Shown: piece by piece, positions 36,206 to 46,500 of the stretch
Layout: the number at the start of each line of letters is the position of its first letter
Position numbering within the stretch: position 1 is the first letter of the stretch
Source: Modestobacter marinus
Lineage (GTDB): Bacteria; Actinomycetota; Actinomycetes; Mycobacteriales; Geodermatophilaceae
Reading direction: 5' to 3'
Length of the DNA stretch: 64,000 bases
Assembly: GCF_011758655.1 (NCBI RefSeq)
Contig: NZ_JAAMPA010000001.1
Coordinates: 1,364,001-1,428,000, forward strand
The notes under the pieces: model-generated
Databases searched by the model: none
What the model was told of the DNA's origin: nothing
Seen by the model: only the letters and a program-made list of their open reading frames with translations
Made by a program: the position numbers and the translations under genes

Positions 36206-38001
36206 TCCGAACCGGTCAGGGAGATCGCGGGCAGCCAGTCGGCGTCGAGCAGCTCGGCGATCTGCTGCAGCCCGGCGGTGTCGCCACCGGCGGTCGAGCC
36301 GGTGACCGCCAGCCGCTCCACCATCACCCGCGCGACGTCCTCCTCCACGGTTTCCTGCGCGAACGCGAACGCGACCCGCCACGGCGAGACCTGGTGGTCG
36401 CGGTGCGTGCGGCCCGTGACCTGCCGGGCGGCGATCCCGGAGAACCGCGGCTGGTGGAACAGCCCGACCCGGGGCGTGGTCGACGCGGTGCGCCCGCCGG
36501 GCAGCACCTCCCCGGCGTGCAGGCTGATCGAGGCGGTCACGGTGAAGACGCACACCGGCGCCTCCCCGGTCTGGAAGCGCAGCCGCTCGGCCTCGACGTC
36601 GAAACGGTCCCGGCCGTAGATCGAGGCGACGGCCACCCCGCCGTCCAGCAGGGCCTCCCGGATCGGGTCGGCCGCGGTCTCGACGAACTCGACCGACACC
36701 GCCACTTGCCGGTCGGCCTCGACCTGGGCCTTCACCCAGTCGACGGTGGCCTGCGCCCGGATCAGCCCGGCCTTCTGCCGGAACCGCAGCAGCGCGGCCC
36801 GGCCGCGGGCGGTCTCGCGCTTCCGCCGGGCGAGCTGCATCTCCGCGCGGAACTCCGACCACTCCGCCTCGTACTGGGCCCGCTCGGCCGGGGTCAGCTC
36901 GACCGGGGTGCCGGTGACCGACACCGGCCCCCAGGGGGCGGGGCGGTGCAGCGTGGCCGGCGGCTCGGTGTCGGCCAGCCAGCTCCGCAGCCGGGCCAGG
37001 TCGGCCCGGCGCTCCTCGGCGTCCTCGGTCCAGCTCCAGCCGTAGCGGGCACGTTCCACGTGGAACCCGTGCGCCGCGAGCCGGCCGGGGAGGTCGGTCC
37101 AGTCCTTGAGCGGCTCGCCGTGCACGGCGGCGAAGTGCGGGGCGAGGTAGGGCAGCTCCAGTGGGGTGTGCGCCGGGGTCGCGGTGGCCAGCAGCACGTA
37201 GGGCGCGTCCTTGACCCGGCCGGCGCCGGACACCGAACGCCAGTGCTTCCACCGCTGCGTGGTGGTGTGCCGGACCATGTGCGCCTCGTCGGCGACGACG
37301 ACGTCGAACCGCTGCCCGGTGGCCTTCGTGAGCCCGGCGACCTTGCCCAGCCGGTCCCAGGTGGTCACGCACCAGCGCAGCCCGCTGTCGCCGAAGGCCG
37401 CGATCGACCTCGCCCAGTGCGGCACGGTGATCGCCGCCGGCCGGTCGGCGACCACGAGCACGGTGCGGACCGGTCGCCGGGCTGCGATCCGGCCGACCGC
37501 CAGGACGGCGGTGCCCGTCTTGCCCACGCCCGGGTCGTCGCCGAGCAGGAACATCCGCCCGCCGGCCGCCTCGTGCGCCGCGATGACCGCTGCCCCGGTG
37601 ACCTGCTCCGGCCGCGGTGACATCGGCCGGCCCGCCGGCACCGGGCGCGGCTCGGCGTTCAGCTCGTCCTCGAGGAACCGCTCCAGGCTGTACGGCGGTG
37701 GGTCGTAGGGCGCCAGCGCCGCGGGGAGGGTGGCGCCCACGTACACGTGGGCGGACAGGCCGGCGTGCCAGCTGGCCCCCGGCGCCGGCGCGCGGAACGG
37801 GACGGCGAGCACCCAGACCCGTTCCCCCGGACCGGCGACCGGCAGCTCGGCGCCGGCCTTCGGCGCGGCCCGCTTCGGAGCGGCCTTCGTGGCGGTGGCC
37901 CTCTTCGGAGCTGCCTTCGCCGGAGCCTTGCGGGTCGCCGTCGTGGTCGTGCGGGCGGTGCTGCGGGTCGAGCTGGAGGAGCGCCGTCGGCGTCCGGGCA
38001 C
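36202..38001 (-). CDS. SNF2/DEAD-type helicase with histone-H1-like N-terminal tail
   Basis: A 599-residue helicase-like ATPase. Residues 1-45 are Lys/Ala/Pro-rich with short repeats (KAPAKAAPK, ATKAAPKRAAPK), like the tails of histone-H1-like bacterial DNA-binding proteins. The ATPase has Walker A GDDPGVGKTGTAV, a DEAH box in VVADEAHMVRH, motif III LLATATPAH and the C-terminal arginine-finger motif RQVTGRTHRDHQ. GTG 38001 follows AGGAG at seven bases. A perfect parS-like 14-mer lies inside the gene. No partner nuclease or methylase is next to it, so its role (repair, chromatin-like remodelling or defence) is open. Confidence 0.82.
   Translation of the reverse strand: MPGRRRRSSSSTRSTARTTTTATRKAPAKAAPKRATATKAAPKRAAPKAGAELPVAGPGERVWVLAVPFRAPAPGASWHAGLSAHVYVGATLPAALAPYDPPPYSLERFLEDELNAEPRPVPAGRPMSPRPEQVTGAAVIAAHEAAGGRMFLLGDDPGVGKTGTAVLAVGRIAARRPVRTVLVVADRPAAITVPHWARSIAAFGDSGLRWCVTTWDRLGKVAGLTKATGQRFDVVVADEAHMVRHTTTQRWKHWRSVSGAGRVKDAPYVLLATATPAHTPLELPYLAPHFAAVHGEPLKDWTDLPGRLAAHGFHVERARYGWSWTEDAEERRADLARLRSWLADTEPPATLHRPAPWGPVSVTGTPVELTPAERAQYEAEWSEFRAEMQLARRKRETARGRAALLRFRQKAGLIRAQATVDWVKAQVEADRQVAVSVEFVETAADPIREALLDGGVAVASIYGRDRFDVEAERLRFQTGEAPVCVFTVTASISLHAGEVLPGGRTASTTPRVGLFHQPRFSGIAARQVTGRTHRDHQVSPWRVAFAFAQETVEEDVARVMVERLAVTGSTAGGDTAGLQQIAELLDADWLPAISLTGSD
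37053..37066. other. Candidate parS site (perfect)
   Basis: GTTCCACGTGGAAC inside the helicase gene, flanked by C on each side. Identical to the sites at 7149 and 60368. Confidence 0.7.
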
Positions 38002-38091
38002 GGGTGAACTCCTGGGGGTCGACGACCGGTGACCCGACGCTACGTGCGCCCACCGACAGCCGGGCGCAGCGACATGTGCTGCGATCAGGGC

Positions 38092-38934
38092 ATGACCGAG
38101 GACATCCGCCTGTCGGCCCGCACGCTCGGGGACACCGGGCCCCGCGTCGTCTTCGTGCACGGCCTGTTCGGCCAGGGCCGCAACTGGACGACGATCGCCA
38201 AGGCGCTGGCCGCCGACGGCCACCGGGTCACCCTGCTCGACCTGCCCAACCACGGGCACTCGCCGTGGACCGACCGGGTGGACTACGGCGACATGGCCGA
38301 GTACGTCGGCGCCGAGCTGGCCCTGCTGGGCGAGCCGGTGACGCTGGTCGGGCACTCGATGGGCGGCAAGGTCGCGATGCAGCTGGCGCTGCGCCGCCCC
38401 GAGCTGCTGCGCGCCCTCGTCGTCGTCGACATCGCCCCGACCGACTACCCCGAGTCCGGCGGTCGCACCGAGGACCCCGACGAGGAGGCCTCCCCGTTCG
38501 CCGCGTTCATCACCGCCATGCAGGGCATGGACCTCGATGAGCTGGAGACCCGGGAGGACGCCGACCAGGCGCTGCGCGCCGCCGTCCCGAGCACGATGGT
38601 GCGGTCGTTCCTGCTGCAGAGCCTGGTCCGGGACGGCGTCGGGGAGGGCGACGGCTGGCGCTGGCGGCTGAACCTGGAGACCCTGGCCCGCGACCTGGGC
38701 GAGCTGCGCCGCTTCCCCGACCCCCCGCCGGGAGCCAGCTACGAGGGGCCGGTGCTCTGGATCGCCGGCGCGAACTCCACCTACGTGCTGGACGACGACC
38801 GGCCGCGGATGGACGAGTTGTTCCCGACGACCCGGCTGGTGCGGGTGAAGAACGCCGGGCACTGGGTGCACTCCGAGCAGCCCGAGGTGTTCCTGGAGAC
38901 CGTGCGCCGGTTCCTGGCCCAGGTCGAGGGATGA
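38092..38934 (+). CDS. Alpha/beta hydrolase
   Basis: A 280-residue hydrolase with the oxyanion motif VFVHGLFGQGRNW, nucleophile elbow LVGHSMGGKVAMQLAL (Ser near residue 88), and the catalytic His in NAGHWVHSEQP. The family includes esterases and YbfF-like acyl-hydrolases. Start ATG 38092 is chosen from three in-frame candidates since it begins right before the conserved strand. Its stop overlaps the start of the BluB-CobT gene by four bases (ATGA), so the two are one transcript, which may hint at a role near cobamide metabolism. Confidence 0.87.
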   Translation: MTEDIRLSARTLGDTGPRVVFVHGLFGQGRNWTTIAKALAADGHRVTLLDLPNHGHSPWTDRVDYGDMAEYVGAELALLGEPVTLVGHSMGGKVAMQLALRRPELLRALVVVDIAPTDYPESGGRTEDPDEEASPFAAFITAMQGMDLDELETREDADQALRAAVPSTMVRSFLLQSLVRDGVGEGDGWRWRLNLETLARDLGELRRFPDPPPGASYEGPVLWIAGANSTYVLDDDRPRMDELFPTTRLVRVKNAGHWVHSEQPEVFLETVRRFLAQVEG

Positions 38935-40652
38935 CGTGGCCCCGGCCGGTGCCGCTGATCGGCGACGGCACCGCGGCCACCGAGCGCGCCGCCGACCCCA
39001 CCGGCTGGGCGCTCCCCGAGGCCGACCGGGCGGGGCTGTACCGGGCGGTCGAGGCCCGCCGCGACGTCCGGCGCTACCGCCCGGACCCGGTGCCCGACGA
39101 GGTGCTCACCCGGGTGCTCACCGCCGCGCACCAGGCGCCGTCGGTGGGGCACAGTCAGCCCTGGCGGTTCGTCGTCGTCCGCGACGCCGGCACCCGGGAC
39201 ACTGCCGCCGTCCTCACCGACCGGGAGCGGCTGCGCCAGGCCGCGCAGCTCGACCCGGACGCTGCGGCCCGGCTGCTGGACCTGCAGCTGGCCGGCGTGC
39301 GGGAGGCGCCGCTGGGCGTCGTCGTCTGCTGCGACCGGCGGGCGCCGGCGGCCGGGGTGCTCGGCCGGGCCACCTTCCCCGACGCCGACCTGTGGAGCTG
39401 CGCCACCGCGATCCAGAACCTGTGGCTGGCCGCCCGGGCGGAGGGCCTGGGCGTCGGCTGGGTGACCCTGTTCCGCCCCGAGGAGCTCGCTGCGCTGCTC
39501 GGCCTGCCCGACGGCGTCGTCACCCTCGGCTGGCTGTGCCTGGGCTGGCCGGACGAGCGCCCGCCGGCCCCCGGCCTGGAGCGGGCCGCGTGGTCGCGCC
39601 GGCAGCCGCTGTCCGACGTCGTCCTGCACGACCGGTGGCCGGCCGAGGACGTCGCACCTCCTCCCTCCCGCCTGCGCGCCCCCGAGCCGGCCGCGGTGGT
39701 CGCGGCCCGCGACGGCGCCGACCGGCTGCTGACCCCGCCGGGGTCGCTGGGGGTGCTGGACGGCGCGGTCGCCCGAGCCGTGGCGTTGGGCCGGGGTGAC
39801 CTGACCGGTGGTGTGCTGCTGCTCGCCGCCGCCGACCACCCGGTCACCGTGCACGGCGTCTCGGCCTACCCCCCCTCGGCCACCCGGGACGTCGTCATCG
39901 CCGCGGTCGCCGGGGTGGCGATGGGTGCCACGGCTGCCCGCGCGGCGGGGCTGGGCGTGGTCGTGGTGGACGCCGGGGTGACCGGGCCGGCGGTGCCCGG
40001 TGCGGTCGCGACCCGGCCGGCCGACGCCCGCGGCGACCTGGTGACCGGGCCGGCGATGACGGCGGCGGACACCGCGGCGCTGCTGGCGTCCGGCCGGGCG
40101 CTGGGCGCCGAGCACGGCCGGGCGGGGCTGGTCGCCCTTGGCGAGGTCGGGGTCGGCAACACCACGGTCGCCGCCGCGCTGGCCGGCGCACTGTTGCACG
40201 TGGAACCAGCCGAGCTCGCCGGGCTCGGGTCCGGGGCGGACGCGGCGATGGTCGAGCGCAAGCGGGCCGTCGTGGCCGCGGCGCTCGCCCGGGCCGGCAC
40301 CGACCTGGACCCGGTGACCGCGCTCGCCGAGCTGGGTGGCCCGGAGCTGGCGGTGCTCGCCGGGGTGGTGCTGGGGGCGGCGGAGGCTGGGGCGGTCGTC
40401 GTCCTGGACGGGTTCGCCACCGCGGTCGCCGCGCTGGTCGCCGTGCTGCTGGAGCCGGCGGCGCAATCGGCGCTGGTGGCCGGGCAGCGCAGCCGGGAAC
40501 GCGGCTGCGACGCCGTCCTCCAGGCCCTCGGCTGTGAACCGCTGCTGGACCTGCGGCTGCGCGCCGGCGAGGGGGTCGGCGCGGTGCTCGCCGGCGGGCT
40601 GCTGCTGCAGGGCCTGCGGATGCGCCGGGAGACCGCCCGCGTCGATCGCTGA
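38931..40652 (+). CDS. BluB-CobT fusion (DMB synthase and NaMN:DMB phosphoribosyltransferase)
   Basis: A 573-residue fusion making the lower ligand of cobalamin and activating it. Residues 1-235 are BluB, a flavin destructase that turns reduced FMN into 5,6-dimethylbenzimidazole (RRDVRRYRPDPVPDEVL, APSVGHSQPWRFVVV, WVTLFRPEEL). Residues 245-573 are CobT, which joins dimethylbenzimidazole to nicotinate mononucleotide; LLTPPGSLG near 265, GEVGVGNTTVAAAL near 402 and the catalytic glutamate in LRAGEGVGAVL near 546. The CobT loop has Val for Met/Ile in the usual motif, a mild change. A parS-like 13/14 match lies inside the gene. The other cobalamin genes are not in the window. Confidence 0.92.
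   Translation: MTWPRPVPLIGDGTAATERAADPTGWALPEADRAGLYRAVEARRDVRRYRPDPVPDEVLTRVLTAAHQAPSVGHSQPWRFVVVRDAGTRDTAAVLTDRERLRQAAQLDPDAAARLLDLQLAGVREAPLGVVVCCDRRAPAAGVLGRATFPDADLWSCATAIQNLWLAARAEGLGVGWVTLFRPEELAALLGLPDGVVTLGWLCLGWPDERPPAPGLERAAWSRRQPLSDVVLHDRWPAEDVAPPPSRLRAPEPAAVVAARDGADRLLTPPGSLGVLDGAVARAVALGRGDLTGGVLLLAAADHPVTVHGVSAYPPSATRDVVIAAVAGVAMGATAARAAGLGVVVVDAGVTGPAVPGAVATRPADARGDLVTGPAMTAADTAALLASGRALGAEHGRAGLVALGEVGVGNTTVAAALAGALLHVEPAELAGLGSGADAAMVERKRAVVAAALARAGTDLDPVTALAELGGPELAVLAGVVLGAAEAGAVVVLDGFATAVAALVAVLLEPAAQSALVAGQRSRERGCDAVLQALGCEPLLDLRLRAGEGVGAVLAGGLLLQGLRMRRETARVDR
40193..40206. other. parS-like site (13 of 14)
   Basis: GTTGCACGTGGAAC inside the cobT part of the fusion gene. 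One base in the left arm differs from the perfect sites. Confidence 0.45.
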
Positions 40653-40673
40653 GCGGCCTCCCGGCGGGGTGGG

Positions 40674-42011
40674 TCAGCGGTGGTGCCAGCCCCGCAGTGC
40701 GACGTCGGCCCACACCATCCGGTGGTCGGAGCTGGGGAAGCCGTTGGTGAACTGCGGGTCGTAGACCCCGGTCAGCCGGGACAGGGGGTCGTCCAGCGGC
40801 GGCCAGAACACCCCGGCGTCGAGGACCTTCAGCAACCGCGACGGCAGCACGTAGTCCACCCGGAGGTTGCCCGGGCCGAACTCGCCGTCCGCGAAGTCGG
40901 CGGTGTCGTACCTCGGGTCGCCCTCGTGCTCGAGGTTCGCGCCCCCCTGCAGCGCCGTGGCCTCCACGGCCCCCTCGCTGGCCGGCTGCGGGTCCCGGAC
41001 CTGGCGCAGCTCGACGACCTGGTCGGCCGCGCCGGGCACGCCGTTGCCGTCGTCGGCCGGGTCGGCGTTGAGGTCACCCATGATCACGAACGGCTCCCAC
41101 CACGGCAGGCCACCGGTCGTCCCCTCGTCGTCGTAGATGTAGGAGCCCGCGCCGGGGGTGACGTAGTCGGCCCAGAACCGGATCTCGTCCGCATTGCGCA
41201 GCCCGTTGCGGTCCTCCGGCCCGTCGAAGCTCGGCGGGGTGGGGTGGCTGGCCAGCACGTGCACCGTGCGCCGGCCGATCTGCACCGGGACGTCGACGTG
41301 GTTCTTGCTGGACAGCCGGAAGACCTCCAGCTCCTCGGCGGAGTAGAAGTCGGCCGGCTCGGGGGTGGCCGGGTCGTCGGGCAGCCGGGCGCCGGGCATG
41401 TCCGCCCACCGGAACTCCTGGAACGTGCGCACCTCGTCGGTGTCGATCGGGTGCTTCGACAGCACCGCGAAGGCGTACTGGCCGGGGAACGTGCCGAAGC
41501 CGAACGAGTCGTCCCCGTAGGCCTGCCCCTCCGTGCCCACCGTGCCGTCGTCGTTCAGGTCGAAGCCGCTGGCCACGCCGGTGTTGGAGGCGAAGACCAT
41601 CGCGTACGGGTACTCGATGGGCTCGGCCTCCTCCCCCACGGGTCCCTGGGCGACGCCGAGGAAGTTCTCCTGGAACCGTTCCAGGGCCAGCCCCTCGGCG
41701 TCGAAGTCGAACTCGTTGAGCAGCAGCACGTCGGGTCGCTGCCGCTGCCGCTGGATGACCTCGGCGACGTTTCGCACCTCGGCGTCCTGCGGCTCGTCGT
41801 CGGCGTCGGCCAGGTCGGCGGCCAGCTCTCCCTCGGTGGTGCGGAACATCGAGACGTTGTACGTGGCGAAGCGGACCGGCTCGATGGCGTGCCCGTGCCC
41901 GTGGCCGCCCGCGGCGGCCGGGCTCGCGGTGAGCAGCGGGACGGCGACTGCGGCCGCGAGGGCCAGGGCGCCGGTGGAGGCGCGTGTCGCGCCGGGACGG
42001 GAGGGGTGCAC
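40674..42011 (-). CDS. Secreted endonuclease/exonuclease/phosphatase-family protein
   Basis: A 445-residue exported protein with a signal peptide (LALAAAVAVPLLTASPAAA). The mature part is an EEP fold: RFATYNVSMFR at its start (the Asn-bearing strand), DVLLLNEFDFD with the metal Glu, VHVLASHPTPP, FVIMGDLNADPADD (GDxN) and the C-terminal SSDHRMV. All active-site residues are present, so it is likely an extracellular DNase or phosphodiesterase. GTG 42011 follows GGAGG at six bases. It lies opposite the cobT end with a 21-base gap. Confidence 0.87.
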   Translation of the reverse strand: MHPSRPGATRASTGALALAAAVAVPLLTASPAAAGGHGHGHAIEPVRFATYNVSMFRTTEGELAADLADADDEPQDAEVRNVAEVIQRQRQRPDVLLLNEFDFDAEGLALERFQENFLGVAQGPVGEEAEPIEYPYAMVFASNTGVASGFDLNDDGTVGTEGQAYGDDSFGFGTFPGQYAFAVLSKHPIDTDEVRTFQEFRWADMPGARLPDDPATPEPADFYSAEELEVFRLSSKNHVDVPVQIGRRTVHVLASHPTPPSFDGPEDRNGLRNADEIRFWADYVTPGAGSYIYDDEGTTGGLPWWEPFVIMGDLNADPADDGNGVPGAADQVVELRQVRDPQPASEGAVEATALQGGANLEHEGDPRYDTADFADGEFGPGNLRVDYVLPSRLLKVLDAGVFWPPLDDPLSRLTGVYDPQFTNGFPSSDHRMVWADVALRGWHHR

Positions 42012-42199
42012 GAGGACCTCCGAGGGGACGGGGCGCCGGGGTCGACGCTCATCGACACGGTGCGGGAGACGGGTGGCGGCCGGGCGACGGGGCCGCGAAC
42101 CGCTGGTGGTCGACCGCGTGGCGGTGACGGAGCGCAGGGCGGCCTACCCGCGCGTCGCGATCTCTGGAGGTGTCGGGGCGGTGCTGCCATCCTCGGACC

Positions 42200-43081
42200 G
42201 TGACCAGCGAGTTCCTCGCCCACCGGCCGCACCCGGCCCTGCGCGGGCTGGTCGCGATGATGGTCGGCTACCGGCAGACGGGGCTCACCCCCGCGCTGCA
42301 CCGGGGCCTGCCGTCCCCGCACCTCACGCTGATCCTCACCCTGGACGAACCGCTGGAGTTGGTGGCCCATCCCGACCCGGGGCAGCCGCCCGGGAGCTGT
42401 GCGGCACTGGTCGGCGGCCTGCACACCCGGCCCGCGCTGATCGCCACCGGCACCCGGCAGGCCGGCGTCCAGGTGTCGCTGACGCCGGCGGGTGCCCGCG
42501 CCCTGCTCGGCGTTCCCGCGGGAGCGCTCCGGTCGCGGGACGAGCCCCTCGCCGACGTGCTGGGCGGCCCCGCCGCGGAGCTGCTCGACCGGGTCCGCGG
42601 AGCGGGCAGCTGGCCCGCCCGGTTCGCCGCGGTGGACGACGTCCTGGGCCGGCTCGCCCTCCGGGACGCGCCCGGAGCCGCGCCCGAGGTGACCCACGCC
42701 TGGCAGCTGACCACCGGGTCGGCCGGGCGACTGCCGGTCGCCACCGTCGCCGCGACCGTCGGCTGGTCCGAGCGGCACCTCCGTCAGCGGTTCACCGCCG
42801 AGTTCGGGCTGAGCCCCAAGGAGGCCGCCCGCGTGGTGCGCTTCGACGTGGCCCGCCGCCGGCTGGGCTCCGCGGTCGCCCGCGGATCGGATGTCGACCT
42901 GGCCGGACTGGCCGCCGGCGCCGGGTACGCCGACCAGGCCCACCTGACCCGGGAGTGGCGGGAGCTCGCCGGGCTGCCGCCCCGCCGGTGGCTGGCTGCC
43001 GAGCACCAGCTGCTCCGCGCCGACGCCGACGACCCGCTCCGATTCGTCCAAGACGGCCCCGCGCCCGTGTCGACATCCTGA
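42200..43081 (+). CDS. AraC family transcriptional regulator
   Basis: A 293-residue regulator with an N-terminal ligand-type domain (HLTLILTLDEPLEL at about 35-48) and a C-terminal AraC double helix-turn-helix (about 195-285): VATVAATVGWSERHLRQRFT and LAAGAGYADQAHLTREWREL. Start GTG 42200 is more likely than the ATG ten codons earlier because it sits after a run of poorly conserved codons. It precedes a VOC protein gene by four bases, and the two are probably co-transcribed; the AraC protein may sense or control the VOC enzyme substrate. Confidence 0.88.
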   Translation: MTSEFLAHRPHPALRGLVAMMVGYRQTGLTPALHRGLPSPHLTLILTLDEPLELVAHPDPGQPPGSCAALVGGLHTRPALIATGTRQAGVQVSLTPAGARALLGVPAGALRSRDEPLADVLGGPAAELLDRVRGAGSWPARFAAVDDVLGRLALRDAPGAAPEVTHAWQLTTGSAGRLPVATVAATVGWSERHLRQRFTAEFGLSPKEAARVVRFDVARRRLGSAVARGSDVDLAGLAAGAGYADQAHLTREWRELAGLPPRRWLAAEHQLLRADADDPLRFVQDGPAPVSTS

Positions 43082-43085
43082 GTCC

Positions 43086-43499
43086 ATGACCGATACCGCT
43101 CCCCCACCCACCGTCTGGCCCGCCTTCCGCGCCCGGGACGCCCGAGCCGTGATCCGCTTCCTCGTCGACGCCCTCGGCTTCGAGGAGACCGCCGTGTACG
43201 CCGACGGCGACGTCGTCCAACACGCCCAGCTGGACTGGCCGCCCGGCGGCGGGGTGATGCTGGGCTCGGTGCGCGACGTCCCGGACGACCCCTGGCCGGC
43301 CACCCCGGGCACCGCGGCCGCCTACCTGGTCACCGACGACATCGCGGCGGTGCACGCCCGGGCGCGCGCCGCCGGTGCCGAGGTCGTCCAGCAGCTGCAC
43401 GACACCGGCTACGGCGGTCAGGAGTTCGCCGTCCGCGATCCCGAGGGCAACCGGTGGAGCGTCGGCACCTACCGCGGCGAGCCGCGGCGGGCCCGCTGA
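43086..43499 (+). CDS. VOC / glyoxalase-like protein
   Basis: A 137-residue single-module vicinal oxygen chelate protein of the PhnB/glyoxalase group (WPAFRARDARAVIRFLVDAL at the N-terminus, FAVRDPEGNRWSVGTY at the C-terminus). Members include glyoxalases, dioxygenases and antibiotic-binding proteins; the sequence does not show which. Co-transcribed with the AraC gene. A strong inverted repeat follows. Confidence 0.85.
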   Translation: MTDTAPPPTVWPAFRARDARAVIRFLVDALGFEETAVYADGDVVQHAQLDWPPGGGVMLGSVRDVPDDPWPATPGTAAAYLVTDDIAAVHARARAAGAEVVQQLHDTGYGGQEFAVRDPEGNRWSVGTYRGEPRRAR

Positions 43500-43518
43500 A
43501 CCGGGTTGAGCCGCGCGA

Positions 43519-43558
43519 CCTGACGTGGAGCCGTGCCGTGACCCGGCTCCACGTCAGG
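43519..43558. terminator. Bidirectional hairpin terminator
   Basis: Perfect 15-base arms CCTGACGTGGAGCCG/CGGCTCCACGTCAGG with a ten-base loop, placed between the convergent VOC and SNF2 genes. Confidence 0.8.
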
Positions 43559-43580
43559 CGGCCCGGGCCGAGCGGGTGGG

Positions 43581-46500
43581 CTACCCGAACAACCCCCGGA
43601 CGTCGTCGGCGGTGAGCGCGCCGGAGGCGAGCGCGCCGTCGTCGACGACCCGGGAGAACAGCGCCTGCTTGCGGGCCTTGAGCTCCATCACCTTCTCCTC
43701 GATGGTGCCCACGGCCACCAGCCGGTAGACGATCACCGTCTTGTCCTGGCCGATCCGGTGTGCCCGGTCGACGGCCTGGGCCTCGCTGGCCGGGTTCCAC
43801 CACGGGTCGAGCACGAACACGTAGTCGGCCTCGGTGAGCGTCAGCCCGAAGCCACCGGCCTTGAGGCTGATCAGGAACACCGGCGCCGTCCCGGTGCGGA
43901 ACTCCTCGATCCGGGCGTCCCGGTCGCGGGTGCGGCCGTCCAGGTACACCCAGTCGACCCCCTCGGCGGTCAGCCGTTCCCGGACGGCGCCCAGGTACCG
44001 GGTGAACTGGCTGAACACCAGCACTCGGTGGCCCTCGGCGACCACCTCGCGCAGCTGGTCCAGGAAGGCGTCGGTCTTGCTGGCCCGCACGTCGGCGTAG
44101 GCCGGGTCGATCAGGGCGGGGTCCAGGCTCAGCTGCCGGAGCAGGGTCAGCGACCGGAAGATCGTCATCCGGTTCTTCGACATGTCCTCGACCAGGCCGA
44201 GCACCTTGCTCCGCTCCCGCTGCAGGTGGGTCTGGTACAGCTTCTCGTGCCGCGGGTTGAGCACCACCTCGAGCACCTGCTCCTGCTTGGGCGGCAGGTC
44301 GGCGGCGACCATCTCCTTGGTCCGCCGCCGCACCAGGGGGCGGATCCGCCGGCGCAGCGTCGCCAGCTTCTCCGCGTCGCCGTCCCGCTCGATCGGGATC
44401 CGGTAGAACTCGGTGAACCGCTCCGGGTCGGGGAAGAGCCCCGGGGCGACGATCGACATCAGCGCCCACAGGTCCATCACGCTGTTCTCCAGCGGCGTCC
44501 CGGTCAGCGCCAGCTTCACCGGCGCCGGCAGCCGGCGGGCGCACTGGTAGGTGCGGGCCTGGTGGTTCTTCACGAACTGCGCCTCGTCCAGCACCAGCGC
44601 GCGCCACGGCAGCGACGTCCAGGCGTCCTCGTCGATCCGGAACAGCGCGTACGAGGTGAGGACGACGTGCGCGCCGGTCAGCTGCTCGGCCAGCGGCACC
44701 CCGCGCTTGGCCTCGGTCTCGGCGACGGTGACCACCCGCAGCCCGGGGGCGAACCGGGCCGCCTCCCGCGACCACGTGGAGACCACGCTGGTCGGCGCCA
44801 CCACCAGCACCGGTGCGTCGTCCAGCTCGCCGGCCTCGTGCGCCCGGACCAGCAGGGCCAGCGTCTGCAGCGTCTTGCCCAGCCCCATGTCGTCGGCGAG
44901 CACCCCGCCCAGCCGGTGGTCCCAGAGGAACGCCAGCCAGCCGTAGCCCTCCCTCTGGTAGGGCCGCAGCTCGGCGGCCAGCCCGGCCGGGACCGGCGGC
45001 GGCTCGGTGTGCTCGACGTCGATCAGCCCGCGCACCTCGCGGGTCCAGCGTTCGCTCTGCTCCTCGACCACGCCGAGCCCCAGCAGCTGCTCCCACAGCC
45101 CGGCGTCGAACCGGCTGACCTGCACCTCGTCGCCGGGCACGTCGCGCAGCTCGCGGGCCTCCTCGATCAGCAGCCGCAGCTGCTCGAACTCGGGGCGCTG
45201 CAGGGAGAACCAGGTGCCGCTGATCAGCGCCAGCCGGGTGCGCCCGGCGGCCAGCGCCTGGAACAGGGTGGCGAACGGGACGTGCTGGCCGTCCATGGTC
45301 ACGGTGATGCCGAGGTCGAACCAGTCGGACTCCCGGCTGTCCCGGGCGGTGAAGCTGATCTGCGGCGCCGAGGTGGTCTGCCGGTAGTCCGTCGGCGTGC
45401 CGACCACGGTCACGTCGACGTCGGGGTCGCCGCGCAGGGCGGGCAGCACCTCGGTGGTGAACTCCAGCGCCTCCATCCCGGCCAGCTCGACGCTCTCGGC
45501 CAGCCGGCGCTCCGGCGTCCACAGCTCGGGCACCCCGCCGACCGGGCCGGGCAGCGCCTCGACGAGCAGCTGCTCGGCGGCCGGATCGCGGCCGTCGCCC
45601 GGACCGGCCGGCGCGTGCAGGGCGAACTCCCGGTCGGGGCCGTACCGCACCGACCAGGCGACGCAGACCGTGGCGTCACCGGGATAGCGGACCTCGGCGG
45701 CCAGCCGCGGCGGGAGCACGTCGGGCAGCTCGACCGAACCGTCGGCGGAGATGACCGGCACCGCCCGGCGCAGCCCCGGGTACCAGTCCCGCCGGAAGCG
45801 GTCGACGTCGTCGGCCGGGATGCCGATCACCCCGCCCCGCGCCACCAGGCCGGCCAGCACCGGGGGCACCGGGGAGTCGAGCCGGGCCAGCACCAGGCCC
45901 GGCGCGCCCTCGGGTGCCTCGTCGCGGGCCGGACCGTCGACGGTGACCCCGTGCGGGGGCACGCCGAGGAAGGAGAGCGCGCCCGGGTCGACCGTGCGGC
46001 CGTCGACCCGCAGCACGGCCTGCAGCTCGGTGCGGTCGCCGTCGTCGCGGAGGTCGACGGCGACGTCGGCGTCGTCCCGGGCCAGCACCACCGGGCGGGG
46101 CGGCCGGTCGGCGGTCACCAGCGGGACGCCGTCGGCCACCGCCTCCCCCAGCAGCCGCCAGAGGCCGGGGCCGAACTCGTGCAGGTACACGTCGACGGGG
46201 GCGTACGAGTAGAACTGGTTGCGCGCCGCCTGGTGGGTGGCGTGCAGCGCGCGCATCGCCGCCACGTGGGCCGGGTCCCAGCCGGCGCGGCTGTTGTCGT
46301 ACTGCAGCTGCCGCCAGGAGATGCCGGTGCGCACCCACTGCCCCCGCTTGCCGGGCACCACCGGTCGGAGCCGGACCAGCCGCTGGCGACTGCCGGGCGC
46401 GCCGACCGACGCCCGGCCCCGCCCGGGCTCGGGCTCGACCAGCTCGAACTGCAGCGCGATCGGCACGGTGGCCGGTGCGGGCTGCCCGGCGGCGGTGACC

